Position numbers and translations under genes: made by a program. A model generated the notes under the pieces. It did no database searches. It was not told the DNA's origin and worked only from the letters and a program-made list of their open reading frames with translations. Shown in pieces: positions 47,831 to 57,900 of a stretch of 64,000 nucleotides of DNA (position 1 is its first letter; every line of letters begins with the position of its first letter). Source of the DNA: Molanna angustata (lineage: Eukaryota; Arthropoda; Insecta; Trichoptera; Molannidae); contig OY754979.1 of assembly GCA_963576475.1 (NCBI GenBank), positions 26,029,034-26,093,033 of the forward strand, read 5' to 3'.

Positions 47831-48168
47831 TTATTTTTAATGTAGGAACCTACTTACTCGTTTTTTTTTATTTTAAACCTACATATTAATTAGATAAAAA
47901 AATAAGAACCTGCCATGATTGACCTGCCATCCATATAAAGTCCCTGGAGATAATTTAGTACTGACTTCCAAAGTACTGGCTTTCCTGACGGTGACTTGCA
48001 CGAACTTCATTGGTGAACAAAAACCATTTGTAAAAACATGAAGATAAAATATTGTTATTTTTAAGTTGGCAACAGTTGATATTTTCTATGGTTGACAGTT
48101 GACACTCGGAGAATTTGATCAGTTTTAACAACATTTTTCGAAATACTTATCAATACTTATCTTACAAA

Positions 48169-48239
48169 ATGGGTCGAAGATGCTGTATAAAAAATTGTAG
48201 AAGCAAACAGGGTATTGACAAATCAATATCATATCACAA
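48169..48239 (+). CDS. THAP gene exon 1
   Basis: Encodes MGRRCCIKNCRSKQG and eight further residues plus two bases of a lysine codon. It holds the first zinc-ligand pair. The donor is AA/GTAAGTA, a strong consensus. Confidence 0.85.
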
Positions 48240-51108
48240 GTAAGTAATTACAATATATTTTTCCCCCATATTTAAACAATTTTAATTTTCTAAGTTTTAA
48301 ATATGACAAGTACGGATAATATTAATAGTATTGGCCTGGTTGTTTTTACCAAAAATACGACGCTGTTTTTTAGGTTAAGGTCAATAAAAATTTAAGATAT
48401 CTAAAATCATTTTTTGTTGCCGTAATACGTTAATTTTTTTTTCTTTTAATCTGTGTAGGTATTTGTTAATTAGTATTTCATTCCGTCTCCTATTTTTCAC
48501 ATTAGCTATTATCATCTTTTTTCGCAATTCGCAATGCCATTTTACGCATAGATAATAAACATTAAACAAACGGATAGCCTAGTCTTCACACCATTTTTGT
48601 AAACCTAACCTACAAAAGTTTGGTAAAAATAGGTTGGTTAGGTTTGTTTGCAGTTATAATTGCGACCTGGCGTGAGCCAGTTGCATTACATATTAAAAAA
48701 AGTAACTAAAATATTAAAATAAATGACTAAATTGGTATTTATACCAAACTTTTGTAGGTTATGTTTAAAAAAATGGTGTTAAGACTAGGCTATCCTAAAC
48801 AAACATGTCTTGTCTATGATTTTAGTTCCGTTGCTTTAGGGTTGGGCAATAGGTACGTCAAAATTAATTCCTCCAAGAACATTTCTCTAATTTCCAATCT
48901 AAACTAATTGTGAATTAAGAAACAACTTTATGCATTTATTAGATAATAATACATAATAAATAAAAAACTGGATTATATAGCGCCGTAGATATAAAAATTA
49001 ATCAAATATGAACAAAAAGCATACATATAAAAAATGTATGGGATATTTTTCTTATTGCGTATTTATTAATATTGTTTTTTTTCTGCAGATTCCCTAGCGA
49101 TCCAAAACAAAATTTACTTTGGATAGATGCCGTTAGAAGCATCTCCAGAAGAATAACCCCATATTCTTTTATTTGTTCCTCCCATTTCAAGGATGACGAA
49201 ATAGATAGTAGTGGTTATTTTTTTAAACTAAAAGATAAAGTAGTTCCATCGGTTTTCTTCTCATCGATTGATGCTCCAGTACAAACTGAGGTAAGTTGCG
49301 AAATTCATATAACCTATAAGTTAATAGTTATTTTGATGTCTAATTAATGGATTGAAAGTTAATCAGAAATAGTTTCTTTGGTGTAGCATATGACATGGTT
49401 TTGTTTTATACCTTTTATAAATATCTTTGTTTCCCTGTGAAAATGTTTAGCACTGAGCATAACAATATTTGTCATATCCTTTTAGCTATGATCTACCCTT
49501 TCCAATGCTTTCAGAATCCAAGCATCTGCTACCCAACATTCTCTTGATATAGAAATATCATTTTATAGTGTTGCACATTTACCTATTTTCCTACACATTC
49601 CTTATCCCTGCCTGTTCTCTTATATTGCGATGTCATGAGATATGCTTCCCGTTGACATGAGATCTGTTTACCCTTTAATTAAAATAAATCTAATTTATTT
49701 TGTCTCTTTAAATTATGATGATAACCGATGCTATGTTCCTTTATAAAATCATTAATAACTTGATTGATTGCCCCGAACTTACAAGCCTTATCAATTATAG
49801 AGTCCCTACTAGACCCACCAGACAGAACGAACTTTTAAAAATCACCACGTGTAAAACCAACTCGTACAAAAATTCATTTATAAACCGAAGTTGCTATTCT
49901 TATATCAACTTTTCAACTCAATTGTCCCTTTTCTTTTAAATATTGATGCTTATAAAAAACAAATCTCAGCTATATTATATTACCCCTTACCGGCTCCCCA
50001 ATTTACTATAGCACATAAATCTTCTTACATACACACACACACAACCTCACACATATACACAAGTAAACGCCATATTATATTAATTTTCGAAATATCTTTG
50101 TTAAAATTTATACTGGATTTTATTTATTGTTTTGTAAACTACTCATTGCTGGGGATAGGTCATCCACACATTAATGTTGACAATTAATGAATCATCGCAC
50201 GGTCGTAAATGCAGTGCTGTCTACAACGCTCCATTGATTTTTATGTGACCCCTTCAGTGGTGATGTGGCTATATTCTTATTCTTTTGTACTCATGCAGTT
50301 ATTTTTTTTCTCTTATGTTATACATGTATATATGCACATATGTGTTTAATATGAATAAAATAAAATATTATAGTCTATAATTGGCTCAATTTATTGTTTA
50401 TATAAAATAAGTAAAATTATCTATATTAAAGTGTTTCCAGATAGGAGAAACAAAAATAAATTTCTTCTTCGTTGTGTAATATTTGATAAAGTGCCATTTT
50501 ACGACCCAAGATCATTCTATGCATATTTTATTGTATTATATTTTTTTTGCTTCAGTATGAAAATAAAAATGTTATGTGACTGTCTTAAATAGCTACAAAT
50601 TATTTATTAAGATTTTTATGTTGTAAACATTTTATTTATAATTTTTTTATTTATTTAAATCAATTTCAAATCTTTGCATAATACATCTAACAAATAATGT
50701 TACCCGGTATAATGTGAATTTATAAAAATGTTCTAATTCTTTTATTTTTAGAGTTGCCAAATAACGCAAAATACTCATCCATCGCCCCCTCCTCTCACTC
50801 ACGTCTCGGCCATGAAGCCCACACAGAAGCCATCGCCATCACCGCCTACGTTACATAGAATCCCCAAGGATCCTCCGGTCAGAATCCCGCAACCGTTACT
50901 TGTTCCAGTCGTCAAACGTTTCCCAGCCCCCAAGACACTGAAAACGACACCCAAATTTGTGAATGTCTCAAAGAATGACACTACAGACGTCAGCGCCTTC
51001 AAACCAATACAGGCAAAAAAGAACATCGTCGGTTCGGTCACGACTTGGCTGCCACCGGCCTCCAGTATCCAACTGGGATCCAAGACTCTGAAACAGGTCT
51101 CTCCGTAG
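48169..51108 (+). CDS. THAP zinc-finger domain protein (three exons)
   Basis: Spliced from 48169-48239, 49089-49290 and 50752-51108. It encodes 209 residues. The N-terminal ~80 residues form a THAP domain, a C2CH zinc finger that binds DNA in this family: C5 (or C6) and C10, then C53 and H56, with the conserved P26, W35 and F57 and the closing VVPSVF (P77). The remaining ~120 residues are proline- and lysine-rich, and I see no second domain. Splice sites are standard GT-AG with phases 2 and 0. The start has ACAAAATGG context. Small THAP proteins act as transcription factors or derive from P-element transposases; which applies here cannot be told. Intron 2 holds a LINE relic. The stop codon is 30 bases before an inverted-repeat element. 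Confidence 0.85.
49089..49290 (+). CDS. THAP gene exon 2
   Basis: Acceptor TTTTCTGCAG/A. It continues the split lysine codon into FPSDPKQNLLW, then FICSSHF with the second ligand pair, then VVPSVFF. Donor GAG/GTAAGT. Together with exon 1 it completes the finger. Confidence 0.88.
49291..50751 (+). other. THAP gene intron 2 with LINE 3' end
   Basis: At 49715-49939 the plus strand reads DAMFLYKIINNLIDCPELTS, the C-terminal block of a non-LTR retrotransposon ORF2. It is followed by CA-rich DNA and an AATAAA-containing tail near 50355. The fragment is sense-oriented and lacks the polymerase domain. Confidence 0.75.
50752..51108 (+). CDS. THAP gene exon 3 (terminal)
   Basis: Acceptor TTTATTTTTAG/AGT. 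Encodes 118 residues starting SCQITQNTHPSPPPLTH and ending LKQVSP before TAG (51106-51108). Proline- and lysine-rich, probably disordered. A different ATG (50812) lies in the same frame, so a shorter product is conceivable but would lack the finger. Confidence 0.8.
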   Translation, partial: SCQITQNTHPSPPPLTHVSAMKPTQKPSPSPPTLHRIPKDPPVRIPQPLLVPVVKRFPAPKTLKTTPKFVNVSKNDTTDVSAFKPIQAKKNIVGSVTTWLPPASSIQLGSKTLKQVSP

Positions 51109-51314
51109 ACCAGCGTTATAGGTGATTTGACTCCTCCAAGGACTTAATAGTATATGGAAAACGCACAAAGAAGTTTTGCTTGGCAGGTTTTCGGCAAACA
51201 TGATTTGTATAGAAAAGCCACGTGACTGCAGTCCACTAATGGCGGCAAGGCAAATTTTCATGCAAAAACACTAATTTTGTAATTAAAATAACCGTTTATT
51301 TTATGATCGAAATG

Positions 51315-51320
51315 AATAAA
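51315..51320 (+). terminator. candidate poly(A) signal of the THAP gene
   Basis: AATAAA about 205 bases after the stop codon, within the left inverted arm of the element at 51138-53545. If used, the gene's 3' end is provided by repeat DNA. Confidence 0.45.
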
Positions 51321-51499
51321 TTTTAATTGATTTTGAAATTTTCAAGTTAATATTAAATGTATTTTTTTGGCATTACCTATATTATTCATATCCTACTCAT
51401 TGTTTATAAATCCATCTATTTGAGATTCATATTCTTTTTACCTTCGTAGAAATTATTTACTGTTAATAAAAATAATTGCTCAATATACATATTTTTTTT

Positions 51500-51966
51500 A
51501 ATGTTTTTCACGGCTTTTCCAACTTTGAAGCCAAAAAACACCAATTTAGAAGCTTCGCAGCATATATGTTCTATATACGGATTTACTCAGAATTCGGAGT
51601 AGAACATTTCGTGTGTCTGTGTGTGAGGGTGTGTGTGTGTGTGTCACTTATAACTTTTGATCCACCCAATTTACAGAGCCCAAAATTTCAGAATATGTAC
51701 ATAGTTATAGGCCTTCCAAACTTTTATACTCAGAATTTTTGTTTCAATCAGAGGTTATTAACTTTTGAATTTTTGGTTTATTTTTCAATATATCTCAAAA
51801 ACCATAAGAAAATTGGTACAAACATAGAAAAATACAAAATCTCGTAGGAAAAGAGGACTGAACTCCATACTGTCCTATCTTGACATACATACCAACATGT
51901 GTTAGTATTTTCAATAATTTTGGATTTATGGGTTTATAGTTTGGTACTTATTCTTCAACTATACAT
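51500..51966 (+). mobile_element. Helentron-like element, partial
   Basis: From TTTTTCACGGCTTTTCCAAC through ATTCGGAGTAGAACATT, a GT tract (~51610-51645), to TTCTTCAACTATACATACCA. The 5' end, the 3' stem-loop and an internal part (after 51842) are missing. Confidence 0.7.
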
Positions 51967-53214
51967 ACCATAGACCTAATAGAATGGACAGCGTACGTGA
52001 ACGGTATTTTCAGCAAACATCATAAACAGCTGATTCAAGTGCAGAACGACGTTGTTTCCTTGCGAATAGTATAGAAAGTGAGCGAGTTCATCCCTTAATT
52101 TTAGAAATTTAACGTTATATTAACAAAAATATCTTATTTTTAAGGACAATTTATGATTTTAGTATTCATAGAATATTTATACATCATTTAGAACAACATG
52201 AATCATTGTTTAATTTGTTTTTTCAGTCAATAAAATGATGCATACTTGTGCCGCATATAAATGCAATTCCCGTTATTCCGAAGGGTGTTAATTGTCTTTC
52301 CATTTGTAAATTATAGACTTAATTGTTCAATTTAAATATTTTTTTGTAAATTTACGTGTCAAATTAAATTATATTTGTTGAATAGCAGTCGATTTCGATT
52401 TGAAAAACACTGATTCAATACTATGATGTCATACTTCTTGTCAAAATTGATGTTTAATTAGATTTGTATCGATTATTTATATAAAAATTATACATCTACT
52501 TAATACTCGATTTTTTAGACACAAAAATTTGGCAAAAAACACATAGGTATAGGTATAAAATACTTTATTTCTAACCTTACATTACAGTATAGAAGGAAAG
52601 ATTTTCGTTTTCATTCATATATACCATAACGGCATATCCCACAATATGATGGGGTAACCAGCGACAGGTGTGCGGGTATGCATTACCTTAAAGGCAACTT
52701 TCGGAATGGGTGGTAAACCTCATTGCTGAACTATGTGAGATGTTATTTTGCCTCTTGTATTTTCGATTACCCGTCTCTCACGAGACACACGAAAACAATA
52801 ATTATAAAAAAGTGTGGAAGCACTATGAAGGTGCCTCAGCGCATAAGATTTTTGTTCGTGCATATTATAGTAACTTAACCATAAATAGATTCTGCCATTT
52901 GATTTTCTTAGCGTTTTATGAATGTAAATTAAAATTATAATAAGAAATTTATTTTATTTGAGATTTCCGAACGGTCCTGAAAGTAAAGCTAGATAAGATA
53001 GATCATCGCAATCAAAAGAAAAACAAACGATTCATTGTAAATATTGATTCAATAAAGCCTAATAAAAAATATATATTTATAAGCTTCTTGCTACGAAAAT
53101 CAGTTTTGGGAAAATAAACTATCCAAAGTAGCTAATTCGACAATATTTTACTTTACAAGTCATCTACTGAAATTAAAAATATCTATGTTGAGCATTTATT
53201 TTTATTAATAGTAG
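51967..53214. other. interior repeat DNA
   Basis: Begins CATAGACCTAATAGAATGGA, a string that recurs reversed near 53520-53543 and 54608-54630, so a smaller inverted-repeat element may be nested here. 52620-52820 holds repeat B (CCAGCGACAGGTGTGCGGGT). No gene. Confidence 0.45.
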
Positions 53215-53545
53215 ATTATTCTATGTAGGGAAAAAGAATATGACTCTCAAATAGATGGATTTATAAACAATGAGTAGGATATGAATAATATAGATTATGC
53301 CTAAAACAATACATTTACCATATAATATTAACTTGAAACTTTCAAAATCAATTAAAATTTATTTAGTTCGAGCATTAAATAACTGGTAATTTTAATTATA
53401 AAATTAGTGTTTTTGTATGAAAATTTGCCTTGCCGCCATTTGTGGACTTCAGTCACGTGGTCTTTCCATACAAATCATGTTTGCCGAAAACCTGCCAAGC
53501 AAAACGCCTTTGCACGCAGTCCATATATATATCAAGTCTATGATA

Positions 53546-54544
53546 CTGATAAATGAAGAAGGCGGAGAAAAATACTAGTCCCACGTTGGGACGCGAGATT
53601 GATATAAGGAGGCTGGGAAGAAATATATTGGTCCCTAGTTGGGACGCGAAATTGATAACTAAAGAAGCTGAAAAGCATAATAAAAATAAACATTAAACTC
53701 TGCCCCTGAAAATAAAAATCAAATAAAACATAATCGGCTGCGATGTGCCTGAAAAGACAAATACATACAAATACAGACATGGTAAAATAATATATACATA
53801 ACTGGAAAGATCTTACCAAACTGCTGCTTTCATAACGGGACTGTAGAGGAAACACTTACACTACATATCACTTTTTATTAATTAAAAATAACTTAAAACT
53901 AGCTTAAATTCACCCCTCGTTGGTTATATGGACCTGAAACACACTTATTCACTAGTATGCGATTATTTAAGTTATTTTTATTATTAAAAGTTATTTTTAA
54001 TATTAACTTAAACTATCTTAAAATCACCCCCGATGATAGGTAGAGAACCTGAAAAGAACTTAACCACTACTTTATACAATAAAAAGAAAAAAAAATGCTA
54101 AGGCCGTCCGATAGCCTAGCAAACTCGCACTCTCGCACGCGGGTCTCTACAACTACCGACCAACCACTGACTCCTACCGAATGACAACTCACACTGACAA
54201 CTACCGAATGACAACTGATCGACGACAGCAGGGCGACCCAGCGCCCGTGAAACATGGAGTAGCGGAGGGGGGGGGGGGGTGGTTAAACTGAAGAATCAAT
54301 CCGTACCGCCGGGTGCCAACCAAGATTCCAGGAATCTGCTTGATGCATTTTACATTTTAAATTTATTTTCAATAGAAAAGACAATACTTAAATATATGAA
54401 CAAGGCCTGGGGGGGCCGCTATAATCCGTTCCTAGAATTATTAGAAGAAATACATTAGGCCGAAGTAAAATAATGGTTTTTGGGTTTCTTTGATATCATA
54501 ATGCATGGAAATATATCGATCACAATACCTATGGAAATATCAAT
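53546..54544. other. intergenic DNA between the THAP gene and mle
   Basis: Contains two copies of GTTGGGACGCGARATTGATA (53584-53604, 53636-53656) and two related blocks rich in TTAAGTTATTTTTA near 53880-54050. A 13-base G run lies at 54267-54279. The blocks could be retroelement remains; no coding region is supported. Confidence 0.4.
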
Positions 54545-54594
54545 ACATACTATCGCTATCGACAGTTGGATCTCATGTGTTACATGCAACTAGT
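54545..54594 (+). mobile_element. Helentron-like 3' tip upstream of mle
   Basis: Just the terminal ~50 bases: TATCGCTATCGACAGTTGGA, then CATGTGTTACATGCAACTAGT. It lies 230 bases before the mle start codon. Confidence 0.7.
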
Positions 54595-54823
54595 ATACTA
54601 AAAATCTATGGGTCCATTCTATTAAGTCTATGGTTTAAAATCTCTTCTATGCGTGGCGCGTGCGTTTCTGTGTTTCTGTCATTTATCGGTGATTTATCGT
54701 TGGTTATCTTTGTGCTTGAGAATCATTGCCAAATTTTCGAGCTTGGAATTTTAAAATATCCGTTTGTTTCGTGCCCTTTGCAAAAAACGATAAATTGCAA
54801 AGGTTCCAGGTTATTGCTAAAAC
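54595..54823 (+). promoter_or_regulatory. mle: mle upstream region and probable 5' UTR
   Basis: Moderately GC-rich (GCGTGGCGCGTGCG near 54652) compared with its surroundings, and free of recognisable repeat after ~54640. No clear TATA box is visible. An in-frame TAA six bases before the ATG rules out a longer protein in this exon. Confidence 0.45.
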
Positions 54824-54902
54824 ATGAGTGATACAAAATCATTTTTGCACACATGGTGCGCTAAGAATAAGTTTGAACCAACCTTCGATGTTCGGGCTAC
54901 CG
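54824..54902 (+). CDS. mle: mle exon 1
   Basis: 26 codons plus one base, MSDTKSFLHTWCAKNK through FDVRAT. This is helix 1 and the following loop of the first dsRNA-binding domain. Donor CCG/GTAAGT is strong. Confidence 0.92.
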
Positions 54903-57900
54903 GTAAGTCATTCATAATATATTACAACTTATGCAGTAGATAATACATCCACTTTGTAATAATTTATTAATTACCAAAGATGTTTTGAAAATGTACAAAG
55001 AAACATATAATTTATTTATTAACTTCATCTACAATGGTGAGCTGTGTGTGGTACCTACCTATGATTTTTTTTTGCATCTTACTGTGTAATGTTTCTGTGT
55101 TTGATTCATATCTAAGAAAAATGGGACAGTATTACTGAAATAGGAATGCTGATCTTCCCTACGTCTATGAAGATTACACAGATAGTACCAATTTTTAAGA
55201 ATGGAAACAAAGATGAAGTTAATAATTACAGCCTTATATTTGTAATAATAACTATCTAAAATCGTATAAAAAATCAACTTATAAAATACCTTGACAAAAA
55301 CAAGATCTGGTCTAACAATCAGTGTGGTTTTAGAGATGGAAGTCTTCCTCGGATGCTATTTCAAAAGTTACTGGATATATAACACGAACAGTGACAAAGG
55401 AAACAAAACATTTGGTTTATTTTTAGATATTACAAAGGTTTTTGATACAATATCCCATAGTTAACTTTTTGAAAAAAATGGGATTACTGAAAAAGAATTA
55501 TAAAATCGGTGTCATTATTTTTACGACCGGAATTGGCGGGAAAAGCGTTTTCCCGCCAAAAAGTGTCTATTTACACAACAAATTTTCTGACGTCGTCTAT
55601 GTTTTTAGGTCATTTATAACCATAGTAAGCGCAGATAAACCAAAATACAAAAAGATTTACCTTTGTCATTTTTTCAATGGTCATCAAAATGCATCATGGA
55701 AACCAACTTGAAGAAAAAATAAATAATATTGGCATCTTATTACATTTACTTAATTTTTAAAATCATTTTTTCATCGAGATCTAGAGTTATAACAAAGTAT
55801 AAACAAAGGTAAAAAATTTTATAACTTGATTTATCTGCGTTTTCTGTGTTTTTTTTTGGTTTTCGTCTATGGTTGAGTCGTGTAAATAGTCGTAGCCTTA
55901 TTATTATTGAAATGTTATATGACTAATCGAAAACAACTAGTCAAAATTCAAGAAACTCTTGAGTTTGCTTTTCAATATAAATTACGGAATACCTCAAGGA
56001 AGCATATTTGGTCCTATCTTATTCCTTATTTACACGAACAGTTTATGTTTATATGAATATAGGGGGCCAAATCATATGCTTTGCAGATGACACTGTATTG
56101 TTGTTTAGTGATGAAGATTGAAATTGAAATCTACTTACAAAAAAGCAGAAAGCGGGATACATTTTGTTAAAAACTGTTTAAACTGTAACACGCTTACATT
56201 GAATACTGACATAACAGTATACATAACTTTTAACAAAACGGATCAGGGACAACCAAATGGTAACATACCATCAAAAAGTCCTGACTGCAAAGATTAACGT
56301 GACTGAAAAAAAAACTTGTCAAACTACATATTATGTACTTGGGAATAACAATTGTCATAATGGAAAGTAGCAGCCTAAAATGGAAACCCCATTAAAAAAT
56401 ATATATTTATTTTTCGTTCCGTCAGAAATGTCAAATGTTTTGTCAAAGTCAGTCATTTAAATAATGTATTATTCACTCTGCCAATCAATAGTAGAGTACG
56501 GTATTATAGGGTGGTGGGGTGGAATTTACAAAACAAATGTAGATCCACAAGTCAAAGCTCAAAAATTTGTTTTTAAAAATTATGTATAATGTCCCTATTG
56601 GCACACCCTCAGTTGAGCGATTCAAAATATTTAATATCCTAAACATACCACAGGTATATGCTTAAAACAATTGCATCTACATAATATATAAACACCTCAA
56701 CAGTTTCCAATCAACCCAAACTACACGACAGACTAGACAGACAACCCAACATACAGATATAGTTGTCGCCAAATACGTGAGCCATTTCGCCGAGAAGGGA
56801 GGCCACCAACCAAGTTAAAAGACACAAATTTGCGCTCTGCGCATCCGGTAACCTAGTTCAAGATATTTGGCGACGAAGAAATAAGTCAATGTTTAAATTA
56901 AATGTAGCTAAGACCAAGTTTCTAATTATAAGTGACCAAGGGCAACTTCACATTAAATATTGATAATGAAAACATAGAAAAAGTTAATTGTATGAAATAT
57001 TTAGGTATTGGTGTTTCTCTGTAAACTGGGCAAGTTGTTCTAAGAAAGTTGTCTAGGCCACTTTTTTGCTTATATATTGTACAAATCTTATTAAAACAAT
57101 AGATATCTACTAGGTTAATAATAAATAACAGATGAACCAAAAATATTTCCAATACTTTAGGAAATATTGAGCATTTTCTGAAAAATCGATACAGGGGACT
57201 GTTGATTTTGACAGGGGACTGATAATTTAAATGAAAAATGTTGTTTTAGTAGCAAAATAAGTCTTTTTATATTTTCTTAAACTCTATAATTTAAGAATGA
57301 AATAATTGAACAATAAAGTTACAAAAAATTAACAGTATTTTTTATAATATTTTATTATTTCTGATGACTATTATAATTTAGAATCCTTCCATTGTATAAA
57401 GCTGATAATTTCTTCCAAATCTGGCATATTTTCTCTCAGAATCGAGCTTGTTGCATTTCTTGACACTTTTTTCTTATTGCGATAATTGTTGCAATGCTCT
57501 CTCCACTACTTCTTTGCTTCTGGTGGAGTCATATACTTAACTAGCTTCTTACTTCCATTTTCTTTTTTCTTGAGATATTTTAAATGTTCTTTCTCTCTTC
57601 TTCCTTTTTCTGTGGGTCGTTTTTGTTACGCTCATATCTCTTTCACTCGACTTCTCTTTTCCATTGTAATATCTCTTCCTTAAAAAGTTTTTTCTTTTTG
57701 GCACCATTCTCAAAAGATATGTATATCTAAAAAGAACTAAAAAGTATATAAATTAATATATAAACTAAAATATTGTTTAAAATAATGTAAAAAGTTGGTT
57801 CTATATATTAATAAAATAAATAAAACAATGATAAACATATTAAAAGACCATCCCCTGGAGGCAGAAACAGTCCCCTGCCTTTTTATAGTGCAGGGGACTG

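Larger units (their letters stand above)
51138..53545. mobile_element. element with ~300-bp inverted arms downstream of the THAP gene
   Basis: 51138-51445 and 53215-53545 are imperfect reverse complements. Shared strings (in one orientation) include CTTGGCAGGTTTTCGGCAAA, CATGATTTGTATAG and ATAAATCCATCTATTTGAGA. The ~1.8 kb interior contains a Helentron-like fragment (51500-51970) and a repeat B fragment. No transposase is recognisable. Confidence 0.7.

Noticed and set aside
53580..53660. Primer-binding-site-like GTTGGGACGCG repeats suggesting an LTR retrotransposon
   Set aside because: No paired LTRs, no polypurine tract and no gag or pol similarity were found nearby.
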